From positions 1 through 22,716 of IMG/VR virus record IMGVR_UViG_3300006737_000239: a DNA stretch of 22,716 nt, one strand, 5' to 3'. The stretch is from a virus. Position 1 is the stretch's first letter. Every line of letters starts with the position of its first letter. The notes below the pieces were generated by a model, which did not search any database, was not told the DNA's origin, and saw only the letters and a program-made list of their open reading frames with translations. Of the stretch, positions 14,694 through 21,508 are shown one piece after another. A program made the position numbers and the translations under genes.

Positions 14694-14880
14694 TATTTAA
14701 ATATTTACCAGCAATAGGTAATCCAGTTTCTGTATCTATATTAGGTTTACTAGATCCTGAGTTACCAAGAACTTCTTGCAAAGACATATGTCCAGGTGAC
14801 ATTTTACGATTGCGATTTAATTCACTAACCATTTCTCCAGCACTTCTGGAGGTAAATTGCATTGGTTGTTCGCCTTGCAT
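14581..14880 (-). CDS. Small polar protein with disordered acidic/Gln-rich tail, 99 aa
   Basis: Residues 1-60 look like the core (MQFTSRSAGEMVSELNRNRK, then MSLQEVLGNSG and TGLPIAGKYLNNG). Residues about 63-99 are a Glu/Gln/Gly/Arg-rich tail (PGALQEEEREEQPGLQGG) and are read from the same DNA as 14523..14693. Tail composition, made almost only of residues with G- or C-first codons, follows from that overlap. The motif AGKYL resembles LAGKYM in 11284..11403 and 20908..21483. The ATG lies 2 nt after the TAA of the candidate small terminase. Function unknown; position between the candidate small and large terminase suggests a packaging or virion accessory protein. Confidence 0.75.
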   Translation of the reverse strand: MQGEQPMQFTSRSAGEMVSELNRNRKMSPGHMSLQEVLGNSGSSKPNIDTETGLPIAGKYLNNGQEQNAAPAPGALQEEEREEQPGLQGGERKQSQGIG

Positions 14881-14882
14881 AG

Positions 14883-15515
14883 TTAGTCCTCTTCGTATTG
14901 AATTCTAGCCCAAACACTCATTGAAGCTTCATGCAATGGTCCTTCAATAGGATCATCACGAAAAATAGATATGATTTCACGCATTGCTCTATCAGCACCA
15001 GCCATTAAGAGTCCTTTACGGTCACGCGAAGAAACAAAAGACTCAACCTGGGCGATAGTGGAACGCAATTCTTTTTGCATAGCAGCAATGCGAGCCACAC
15101 CGGAATCACGCTTAACAGCATAGTTTTCTATGTCTTCACGTAGTTTACGGATGTCTTCTTGCATCTCCTGGATTTCATTGAGAAGTATTGCAAGATGATC
15201 CGGTTTTTCATACGCAGCGTTAAACCAAGCATCACAAGATGTAATGCTTCCTTTGTAGCCCAGAAATCTGGAGTACAAATAAACTTGAATTAAAGAATAT
15301 GTATCAGCAGCAAAAGACAAAAAAGATTCTTTTACTGCTGTGTCTTGATTTTCTAGCCAGTGCTCAAAAACTTTAGCTTCAAGATCAGAAAGTGTAAGCT
15401 GACTTTGCTTGCCTATAGTCCCTTGCTTCATCGCTTTCGCGGAAGTCCTGGGCTTGGCGGGCGGAAGTCCGCTGTTCACTTGCTCCTTTGCCAATTGTTT
15501 GTCGCTCTTGGTCAC
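14883..15515 (-). CDS. Candidate terminase small subunit, 210 aa
   Basis: Helical throughout. Residues about 40-75 (LTLSDLEAKVFEHWLENQD, SLIQVYLYSRF) may be the DNA-binding helices; residues about 108-165 form a long coiled coil (LLNEIQEMQEDIRKLREDIE); the C-terminus is acidic (SMSVWARIQYEED). Size, helical plus coiled-coil build and position two small genes before the large terminase fit a small terminase subunit, though no helix-turn-helix is certain. The start is GTG at 15515..15513, chosen because GGAGG (15526..15522) lies 6 nt upstream; the next in-frame ATG is only at codon 29. The first 43 codons overlap 15385..15666 in the +1 phase: 25 of 42 codons end in G/C there, against 5 of the next 30. 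Confidence 0.8.
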   Translation of the reverse strand: MTKSDKQLAKEQVNSGLPPAKPRTSAKAMKQGTIGKQSQLTLSDLEAKVFEHWLENQDTAVKESFLSFAADTYSLIQVYLYSRFLGYKGSITSCDAWFNAAYEKPDHLAILLNEIQEMQEDIRKLREDIENYAVKRDSGVARIAAMQKELRSTIAQVESFVSSRDRKGLLMAGADRAMREIISIFRDDPIEGPLHEASMSVWARIQYEED

Positions 15516-15666
15516 CAGCGTCCTCCATTTTTTTCTTACTAAATTCGTAAGCTACGCCTGCAGCATCCCGATATTTTTGAAGATCAAACCAATCATCTGA
15601 ATCTTCATCATAGTTTCCACCAGTACCGGAACCGCTTGTACTAAACGTGCCATTTGGGTCCACCAT
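15385..15666 (-). CDS. Small polar protein, 93 aa, overlapping the candidate small terminase gene
   Basis: No family recognised. The N-terminus is Ser/Gly/Asp-rich (SGSGTGGNYDEDSDDWFDLQ) and resembles the start of the next gene upstream (GTGGDYTENP in 15690..15866). A helical middle (KYRDAAGVAYEFSKKKMEDA) leads to a charged, Arg/Gln/Ser-rich tail ending AKSAYTF. The last 43 residues are read from DNA shared with 14883..15515 in another frame. The ATG at 15666 has only a weak AGG about 12 nt upstream. Function unknown. Confidence 0.7.
   Translation of the reverse strand: MVDPNGTFSTSGSGTGGNYDEDSDDWFDLQKYRDAAGVAYEFSKKKMEDAGDQERQTIGKGASEQRTSARQAQDFRESDEARDYRQAKSAYTF
15522..15526 (-). promoter_or_regulatory. 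Shine-Dalgarno sequence inside 15385..15666 that selects a GTG start
   Basis: Minus strand GGAGG with a 6-nt spacer to GTG at 15515..15513. It lies within the coding frame of the upstream gene and shows that 14883..15515 is initiated independently within that frame. Confidence 0.75.
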
Positions 15667-15689
15667 TTTATTGAACCTAAGAATTTAAA

Positions 15690-15866
15690 TTAGAAATTAC
15701 TCATCATGGAGGCTAAACCACCAGCATAGATGTCGCGGCGACCTTCAACAGATTTTTGACGTTGCTGTTGCTTTTTAGAAGTGGTTAAGCGATCCAACAA
15801 TTCTTGAAAATTGTCTAAATCCACTGTGGGATTTTCGGTATAATCTCCACCTGTTCCGTCAGACAT
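15690..15866 (-). CDS. Small hypothetical protein, 58 aa
   Basis: Starts best at ATG 15866..15864 (MSDGTGGDYTENPTVDLDNF); the frame extends 4 codons to a TTG at 15878 without support. The product has an acidic N-terminus sharing GTGG(D/N)Y with 15385..15666, a helical segment (FQELLDRLTTSKKQQQRQK) and a Gly/Met-rich end (YAGGLASMMSNF). The short gap before it contains TATAAT on the minus strand but no matching -35 element, so I do not call a promoter. Function unknown. Confidence 0.65.
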   Translation of the reverse strand: MSDGTGGDYTENPTVDLDNFQELLDRLTTSKKQQQRQKSVEGRRDIYAGGLASMMSNF

Positions 15867-15902
15867 AGATAAAGTCAATCACTTCAATAATTATATTACT
15901 TC

Positions 15903-16709
15903 CTAACTCCAAAATCCTGCCATCAATGAACCATAGATTTGTCCTTCTTTTGCCCTAGCCGCTTTAAACTTCTCAAAGTCAGATTGAATATTAGAACGTT
16001 GTACATCATACTCACCTTGCAGCTCAACACGTTCAGAGGCATATGCTCCTTGAATATCTGCTACATCAGTTAAACCAGTATTGACAATCGCTTGTAAATC
16101 AACAGCACCTTGATTTTTTAAACCTTGAACTTCTGCTGCACTTTCTTTTCCAACATCTGCAAGATACTTTCTCCAGCGCTCGTCAGAATCAGCTGTGTAC
16201 TGTGCAATATCTAAATTACGATCTGCTGCGTATTGGGTACCTTGTAAACCTAGTTGAGCTGCATAATCATTGGAATCTGAAATTAATTGTTGAACAAGAA
16301 TATTATTTGCACCAACTGCATTTGCATAATTTACATTTTGCTCACCTTTAATTTTTTCTAGACTTTCTGCCCCAAGTTGATCAAACATGGCAGGCGTCAT
16401 GCCTGGGCCAAGATCACCATAAAACTGTGTTAAATAAGCCGTACCATCATCTTCATAATTATTTGTTATTTCACCCCCTCCAAAATCACTGGATCCTCCT
16501 GATGCTCCAAAATTCTTTTCTTTGCTTGCAGCTGTAAGTGCTTTATCTCCTACCGTACCTTCAAAGCCTTTTGCACCTTCTTGCGCTTTTGCAAGAAACT
16601 TTTCGATGTCTTCTTGGCTTCCTCCAGCATCCCCAAAGGCTCTTACATCATGCCCGGTGATTTTGTTGTCCGATGCATATGTATCAAGAAAATCTTTATA
16701 TGCGCTCAT
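15903..16709 (-). CDS. Helical probable virion protein, 268 aa
   Basis: No family recognised. Residues 1-50 form a charged helical region (DFLDTYASDNKITGHDVRAF), residues about 60-85 a Gly/Ser linker (GASGGSSDFGGGEITNNYE), and residues about 110-268 a long Gln/Ala/Asp-rich helical rod (NNILVQQLISDSNDYAAQLG; ELQGEYDVQRSNIQSDFEKF) suited to coiled-coil assembly. No membrane segment. The composition fits an internal virion or structural rod protein; a scaffold role is possible but the position, before the terminase, is unusual for one. The ATG is preceded by AGGTAAAAA. Confidence 0.8.
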   Translation of the reverse strand: MSAYKDFLDTYASDNKITGHDVRAFGDAGGSQEDIEKFLAKAQEGAKGFEGTVGDKALTAASKEKNFGASGGSSDFGGGEITNNYEDDGTAYLTQFYGDLGPGMTPAMFDQLGAESLEKIKGEQNVNYANAVGANNILVQQLISDSNDYAAQLGLQGTQYAADRNLDIAQYTADSDERWRKYLADVGKESAAEVQGLKNQGAVDLQAIVNTGLTDVADIQGAYASERVELQGEYDVQRSNIQSDFEKFKAARAKEGQIYGSLMAGFWS

Positions 16710-16716
16710 TTTTTAC

Positions 16717-17508
16717 CTATGCGAAAGATGCTGTAAGTTTTGCAGAACTAGGAGATTTCATTGGTAATCCAAATACATTATAAGTTCCTGATTTAGAACC
16801 ATCTGGATTACGTACTGCTCTTCCATAATAAGACTGAGCCATCTCTTCGTATTGATTTAATGGCCCTTTAGCTGCACCTTCTAGTGTATTTGCAAGACGT
16901 GAATTTAAGAAACTATTGAACTGCATAGGACTTTTATTTTGACCCATGCTATCTGCAAGGCTTCTATAATATTTATTTTCTTTCTTAGTGGGAGCACGAT
17001 AAAAATTAGTGGCAAATGCATCTTCAACTAAATCTCTTTGGGTATCTCTATTTACGTCTGCATTTAATAACCTAGCAAAATCTTTTGTTCCATAAAACTC
17101 ACTGGTAGGAGACAACTTGCTTTCCATAAACTGCAGTGCAGTAAATGGATCTGTATTGCCTGACTGCACAGAATCATTCATAACACCAAATGCATCCTGC
17201 GCTCTGGCACTATCCTTATAGTCTTCTTCAGCATCAAAGAAAACATTTTGTGAATAGTTTTCTAAAAACTGACTACCTGGCGTTTGATAGCCTAATAAAT
17301 AATCTAATAATTGATTCTGCTGAGCTTGTGCGCTTCCTCCTCCAGATATACTGCTTGCTTCATCATCATCACCCAAAAGGCTGGCAGTAAGCGCTCCAGC
17401 AGCAGGCCCTGCAATCGGACCAACGCCAGGTATAAAAGATGCTGCCGTACCTACAATTGCAGGAGCAACATCCTTAGCAACATCTCCAATAAAATCAAAA
17501 AACCCCAT
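16717..17508 (-). CDS. Probable virion protein with N-terminal Gly/Ala/Pro hydrophobic region, 263 aa
   Basis: Residues about 1-48 form a hydrophobic, small-residue-rich region (VAPAIVGTAASFIPGVGPIA, then GPAAGALTASLLG) that could insert in a membrane, followed by an acidic turn (DDDEASS). The rest is polar and helical (residues about 75-210) and ends with FGLPMKSPSSAKLTASFA. The pattern of a short hydrophobic head on a soluble helical body resembles phage internal or ejection proteins; no family is recognised. The ATG is overlapped by the stop of a 9-codon mini-frame at 17508..17534 (TAATG), and AAGG lies 7 nt before it. Confidence 0.8.
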   Translation of the reverse strand: MGFFDFIGDVAKDVAPAIVGTAASFIPGVGPIAGPAAGALTASLLGDDDEASSISGGGSAQAQQNQLLDYLLGYQTPGSQFLENYSQNVFFDAEEDYKDSARAQDAFGVMNDSVQSGNTDPFTALQFMESKLSPTSEFYGTKDFARLLNADVNRDTQRDLVEDAFATNFYRAPTKKENKYYRSLADSMGQNKSPMQFNSFLNSRLANTLEGAAKGPLNQYEEMAQSYYGRAVRNPDGSKSGTYNVFGLPMKSPSSAKLTASFA

Positions 17509-17534
17509 TACTTACCTTCTGGTTCTTCCATCAT
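17508..17534 (-). other. Nine-codon mini reading frame in a short leader
   Basis: ATG ATG GAA GAA CCA GAA GGT AAG TAA, preceded by GGGATG and ending in a TAATG overlap with the start of 16717..17508. It fills the 38-nt gap between two genes and could feed ribosomes to the next start. It may equally be chance. Confidence 0.25.
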
Positions 17535-17546
17535 CGCATCCCAAAA

Positions 17547-18152
17547 TCAAACCCCATAAACCATATTGCTTAATCGAGCAATAGATTGTGGACTTTTGCT
17601 TCCTGCAAGTTTCATTTTAAAATCTTGTGCATTTTTTTTACGAGCTAAATTAGTTTGATTTAACTGTTGCGCACGAAGAATTGAAGTTGTTTCTCTATTA
17701 AGTTGTGCGTCTTCTCCAAGCAATGATGCACCTGCTGCAATTAACTGACCTTTAATACCTAAACCTTGTCCTACAGCAGCCGCAAAACCAGCAGATTGTG
17801 TAAGATTTTCAGCCAATTCATTACCAGCTTGTTTTGCAGTTCCAAGAGGATTATCTGCACCTCCACCACCGAATAATCCTCCTCCTAACCGATTTAAAAA
17901 ATTTTCAAAAGTAAATGCATCAGCATTGCTTGATCCACCTATATCACCAAAAATTGTACCTGAAAAATCATACGGACTTGGTGTACCATACGTTCCAAAA
18001 TCATATGAGGGCATGTTCTCAGGAGATATAAATCCACCCCCATAATTAATATCAGGAAGGTTATCTAATTGATAATAATCAGTCCCAAAAGTAAGAGGTT
18101 GATTATATAAATCATTAAACCCACCAATAGAAGGCAGTCCTGTAGAAGACAT
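17547..18152 (-). CDS. Hypothetical protein, 201 aa, Gly-rich
   Basis: No family recognised. The N-terminal half is Gly/Tyr/Asp/Pro-rich and probably unstructured (DFGTYGTPSPYDFSGTIFGD). Residues about 85-150 contain a Gly run (GGGLFGGGGADNP) and a weakly hydrophobic Ala/Gly-rich helix (GFAAAVGQGLGIKGQLIAAG). Residues about 150-201 are a helical Gln/Asn/Lys-rich end (RETTSILRAQQLNQTNLARK). It follows 18153..18776 directly (TAAATG). It looks like another member of the unidentified virion block. Function unknown. Confidence 0.75.
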   Translation of the reverse strand: MSSTGLPSIGGFNDLYNQPLTFGTDYYQLDNLPDINYGGGFISPENMPSYDFGTYGTPSPYDFSGTIFGDIGGSSNADAFTFENFLNRLGGGLFGGGGADNPLGTAKQAGNELAENLTQSAGFAAAVGQGLGIKGQLIAAGASLLGEDAQLNRETTSILRAQQLNQTNLARKKNAQDFKMKLAGSKSPQSIARLSNMVYGV

Positions 18153-18776
18153 TTATACAAGCCCCCTGTAATACCCACTCATTCTAGGCTTCATTGCATT
18201 TGCTAAATTTAAACCTGTAAATGAATTGCTAGCTGCGCTTACTGCTTCAGGCAGATAAGCAGCTTTAGAAGCACCTACAGTCATAAACATTTGTGGTCCA
18301 GTTTTGTATTTAAAAGAAGCCTTACCAGCTGCATCTAAATTCTCAAGTCCCATTCTTTGATTGCGTTCTGCAACACGTAAAAAATAAGGTTCAGTTGCTT
18401 CTAATTTTCTTCTTAAAAGATCAGGGTCATTATATGTTTTTAACATTTCACGGAAAATTTGTGTTTGAGCATCTATGTAATCACGATCACCACCTTCTTG
18501 AGTTTGTTTATTATTAACAGGTTTAGTCGAAGTGTCTTCTTTTTTAAACGCCCCTGAAGGATCTCCAGGGCCTTGTGTTCCTTCTTCTCTAAAATCATAA
18601 TCCTGTCCAGTTCTATTTCCTATCGGACCTGTTCCTTTTTCTGCTGCACTTGGCGGCAAATTACCAAGGGCCATCATCATAGGCCGGCCGCCTTGATAGG
18701 TTTGGAAATAAGGGTTGTTATAAGGATTCTCAGCTCCAAAAAACTGAGCTCTTGGATTGTTAAAATATTGCATCAT
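18153..18776 (-). CDS. Hypothetical protein, 207 aa
   Basis: No family recognised. The N-terminal 30 residues are Asn/Phe/Tyr/Pro-rich (NNPRAQFFGAENPYNNPYF), residues about 45-95 are polar and disordered, and residues about 96-175 form charged helices (IFREMLKTYNDPDLLRRKLE; YFLRVAERNQRMGLENLD). There is no membrane helix apart from a short weakly hydrophobic stretch near 175-195. Start follows the upstream stop as TAA-TC-ATG. Its place among Gly-rich proteins suggests a virion component. Confidence 0.75.
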   Translation of the reverse strand: MMQYFNNPRAQFFGAENPYNNPYFQTYQGGRPMMMALGNLPPSAAEKGTGPIGNRTGQDYDFREEGTQGPGDPSGAFKKEDTSTKPVNNKQTQEGGDRDYIDAQTQIFREMLKTYNDPDLLRRKLEATEPYFLRVAERNQRMGLENLDAAGKASFKYKTGPQMFMTVGASKAAYLPEAVSAASNSFTGLNLANAMKPRMSGYYRGLV

Positions 18777-18778
18777 GA

Positions 18779-19822
18779 TTAGAAACTAATAGAGGGTGAG
18801 GCAACAGCACTAGCTGCATAAGGATTAGCAGTTAAAGCAGTACGGAAGTTAGCACCCGCTTCACGCTGTCCCTGCTGGGCCATTTTTGCTTGAGCAGATA
18901 ATGTACCAAGCATTGCATAACTATTTGTTAGACTAGCATTCATTGCTTGCTGACGTACTAATTGACCATCAAGCATGCGATTAAGAATAGGCTCTTGTGC
19001 CTTCATTCTTAAAATATCATTTTCCATTGCTGTTTGTTGAATAGCTCTCATATTAGACATAAACATATTCATACTTGCATTTTCTTGATATCGATTTTTT
19101 TCTCGGTTATATTTTTCAGATCCTTGTCCTGTTGTTTGAGCTACTTTGCGATCAACCATTTCGCCTAGTCCTTGGCCTGTGGCTGCACCAATCACTGCAC
19201 CACCTATACCAAGACCAAGTTTCATTAATGGACTGCCTCCTAGACGGCTTGCTTGAGCACCTAACGCAAGTCCGCCTCCTCCAAGAAGACCTCTTCCTGC
19301 TTCACCTTCACTGATACCTTGAGCAGCTAAACCAATGCCCCCTAAGGCTGCTGCACCCCTAAATAAACCTCCTCGTGTAAAATTCATTCCTCCTATTTGT
19401 TGCCCTTTAGGATTGGGTGCAGAAGACCCTTTATTACCTTTATTACCACTTCCACCAGAACCTGAACCGCCTGAACTGCCAGAACCACCAGAACCACCAG
19501 AACCACCAGAACCACCGGGACCTCCTGTACTACTAGGGCCGGTATAATCTTCTGGGAAAAAACCACCTCTATTTGTCATTCCAACAGGAGGTAATAACAT
19601 TTGATTTGGATTAACTGTTCCAACTCCTGCCTGACTGCCTCCATTAGGGCCTGCATATCCTCTACGTTGCTGCTGTGCTGCAGCCATTTTTTGACCTGCA
19701 TTAGTCAACATATTTCCCGTACTTTGCATTTTAGAACTTATTATGTCTTGGAAATCACGACCGATCATTCCAGCCCCCAAAAACATAGTTTCTAATCCAC
19801 CCAGGTTGCCAACTTCTTGCAT
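18779..19822 (-). CDS. Gly/Ser-linker protein with glycine-zipper hydrophobic region, 347 aa
   Basis: No family recognised. Residues 1-55 are helical and Gln/Ala/Met-rich. Residues about 99-128 are a collagen-unlike GGS repeat linker (GGPGGSGGSGGSGGSGSSGG), encoded partly by an exact 9-bp tandem repeat. Residues about 150-215 are strongly hydrophobic and Gly/Ala-rich (AAALGGIGLAAQGIS; LMKLGLGIGGAVIGAATG), able to form two membrane-inserting helices. Residues about 225-330 are helical and Met/Gln-rich. The linker suggests two independently moving parts. I infer an internal virion protein that inserts in a membrane during entry. The start has GAGAG about 7 nt upstream and follows the longest gap in this half (51 nt). 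Confidence 0.8.
   Translation of the reverse strand: MQEVGNLGGLETMFLGAGMIGRDFQDIISSKMQSTGNMLTNAGQKMAAAQQQRRGYAGPNGGSQAGVGTVNPNQMLLPPVGMTNRGGFFPEDYTGPSSTGGPGGSGGSGGSGGSGSSGGSGSGGSGNKGNKGSSAPNPKGQQIGGMNFTRGGLFRGAAALGGIGLAAQGISEGEAGRGLLGGGGLALGAQASRLGGSPLMKLGLGIGGAVIGAATGQGLGEMVDRKVAQTTGQGSEKYNREKNRYQENASMNMFMSNMRAIQQTAMENDILRMKAQEPILNRMLDGQLVRQQAMNASLTNSYAMLGTLSAQAKMAQQGQREAGANFRTALTANPYAASAVASPSISF
19481..19516 (-). repeat. Four exact tandem copies of a 9-bp GGS-coding unit
   Basis: Plus strand agaaccacc repeated four times without a mismatch, with degenerate copies on both sides. On the coding strand each unit reads Gly-Gly-Ser within the linker of 18779..19822. Exact tandem identity implies recent slippage or copy-number change; the linker length may vary between related phages. 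Confidence 0.85.
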
Positions 19823-19843
19823 GGTATTACTCTCTAACAGTTA

Positions 19844-19861
19844 ATACTTAAGATACTTAAA
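19844..19861 (-). repeat. Tandem 9-bp repeat in the 51-nt gap before 18779..19822
   Basis: Plus strand atacttaag followed by atacttaaa. It contains the palindrome CTTAAG. A -10-like TAGAAT lies just upstream on the minus strand but without a -35 element. It could be a regulator site; evidence is weak. Confidence 0.35.
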
Positions 19862-19873
19862 TTCTATCTCGTC

Positions 19874-20905
19874 TTAATAAATCCCATACTCATCTGTACT
19901 AGGTAAATCTTTTCTTGCTCCTGCTGCAATCAATGCATTAGCCATCTTGCCCGCAATGATTCCTGCTGCAGCACCAGCTGCTCCATAACCTAAAACTTTA
20001 CGTGCGCTAGGCATTTGTTGATAACTCATACCACCAGGGATTTTTTTCTTACTTCCAGCAACTACATTTTTGGGTGGTTCTACACCAACAGAAGTAGTAA
20101 CTGTTTTAGGATTTGCAGTTGCTGCACGAATAGCACTTCCACCTCCAACTAATGCACCTGTTGTTTCTAGTCCAACAGGAAATCCAGCAACTAATAATTC
20201 AGGCTTGCCTTCTAGATTTTCCATTGTTCCCTTTAGAACACCTAACCCCAATAAACCTCTATCGTTATAAAGAGTGTTCATATAATTGGCATAACGCTGC
20301 TTTGTTAAATCCGGAATATCTTCTTTAGCAGTGTCGTATTTTAATGGCCTACCACGACGACCAAGAAAGTAACGATCAAAGGACTCCATTACGGGATTAT
20401 TGGTTTGCCTTCTGTCTTCTGCTCCTAGTTCTGTGTGTCCTTGTGCAAAACCTTTGGGACGACCTAACTCACCAGGATTAGTAAGATCCATTGTCCCCAT
20501 AGTTGCCACCATAGGAACTCCTAAACCTGCTAACTTAATTCCTGCTCTTTGTGCAGAATTATAGTTATAAATATTGTCTCCAACAATTTGTTCAGCAATC
20601 TTGTCACCGATTGCCATTGGATGGTTATAACGCCAATAGACATGACGCGTTGCATCATCACCAACATCTGTTAAAAAACGAGCACCTACAGCACCTGCCA
20701 GCTCTGCTGGAGTTTGTACGCCAACTCCACGTTGTCCTAATGCCTCATAATAACCACCGTCTAAGCCAGGAATAACACTGTGGCTATACCGACGTTCACG
20801 ACTACCTTTTCCAAAGCGTTCGTCCGCTAATTGATCCTGAGTTGCTACACCTTTTTTAAATCCTGTTTTAACAGATTGACCTAAATTTCGTAATTGTTGA
20901 AACAT
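19874..20905 (-). CDS. Probable virion protein with C-terminal glycine-zipper helix, 343 aa
   Basis: No family recognised. The N-terminus is basic (NLGQSVKTGFKKGV). The centre is mixed alpha/beta with many Tyr, Arg and Asp residues (HVYWRYNHPMAIGDKIAEQI; MESFDRYFLGRRGRPLKY) and may be a folded domain. Two short hydrophobic Gly/Ala segments lie near residues 115-130 and 230-255, and a clear small-residue helix near the end (VLGYGAAGAAAGIIAGKMAN, about 308-327) could span a membrane. It starts as TAA-TC-ATG after the upstream gene. The build matches the neighbouring hydrophobic proteins. Function unknown. Confidence 0.8.
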   Translation of the reverse strand: MFQQLRNLGQSVKTGFKKGVATQDQLADERFGKGSRERRYSHSVIPGLDGGYYEALGQRGVGVQTPAELAGAVGARFLTDVGDDATRHVYWRYNHPMAIGDKIAEQIVGDNIYNYNSAQRAGIKLAGLGVPMVATMGTMDLTNPGELGRPKGFAQGHTELGAEDRRQTNNPVMESFDRYFLGRRGRPLKYDTAKEDIPDLTKQRYANYMNTLYNDRGLLGLGVLKGTMENLEGKPELLVAGFPVGLETTGALVGGGSAIRAATANPKTVTTSVGVEPPKNVVAGSKKKIPGGMSYQQMPSARKVLGYGAAGAAAGIIAGKMANALIAAGARKDLPSTDEYGIY

Positions 20906-20907
20906 GA

Positions 20908-21483
20908 TTACACGCCCATGATAGAAGCCATGTTATTTCTAGCTGCATTCATATCATATGTTGGACCCATTGAATTCATCATTCTGACTAAATCACCTTG
21001 TTGTTGACCTCCTTGCATTGCTCCTTGTAGTTGTTGGAACATTGTGTCTTCCATATATTTACCAGCCAACTCATCCATCGTCATTCCATTTACATTTCCA
21101 CGTTGTGCTTGTTGTTGTGCATTAGTAACAGCTTGACCACCTTGCCCCTGCAAAGCCTGTTGTGAATAACGATCTTTAAATAAAGTATCTGTTAATGCGC
21201 GTGATGTTACTGCACCTGTAATAAAGTTTGCTCCAGTTCGTGCAAGAGGATTTTGAATACCTGCTTTGCTTAATAAACCTAAAGTTGCAGCCGAACCTAC
21301 GGTATCTGCAAGACCATAAGCAAGTGCTTCATCTGGTTTACCGCCCATAATTAAATGTGCGCCTCCAGTTAATAAACCACCACCCAATGCCTCAGGCAAT
21401 GCCTGAACAAACATATCACGAAAACGTGGCAGTACTTTTTTTCCTACTGTTCCTAATGTTCCTGCTAATCTTCCAGCTGCCAT
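20908..21483 (-). CDS. Probable virion protein, Gly/Ala hydrophobic N-half and Gln/Met C-half, 191 aa
   Basis: No family recognised. Residues about 28-75 contain hydrophobic Gly/Ala-rich segments (ALGGGLLTGGAHLIMGG; YGLADTVGSAATLGLLSKAG), and residues about 82-100 continue in that style. From about 108 the protein becomes Gln/Met/Asn-rich and helical (QQALQGQGGQAVTNAQQQAQ) with MDELAGKYMEDTMFQQL near 140-156. It starts at ATG 21483 without a clear Shine-Dalgarno sequence, and its TAA is followed by TC-ATG of the next gene. Likely an internal virion protein by composition and context. Confidence 0.8.
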   Translation of the reverse strand: MAAGRLAGTLGTVGKKVLPRFRDMFVQALPEALGGGLLTGGAHLIMGGKPDEALAYGLADTVGSAATLGLLSKAGIQNPLARTGANFITGAVTSRALTDTLFKDRYSQQALQGQGGQAVTNAQQQAQRGNVNGMTMDELAGKYMEDTMFQQLQGAMQGGQQQGDLVRMMNSMGPTYDMNAARNNMASIMGV

Positions 21484-21508
21484 TTATTTAAACACAAATA
21501 TATTCTTT

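Noticed and set aside
15879-15902. TATAAT in the gap before 15690..15866 as a promoter
   Set aside because: No acceptable -35 box at 15-19 nt; such a hexamer is expected by chance in an AT-rich gap.
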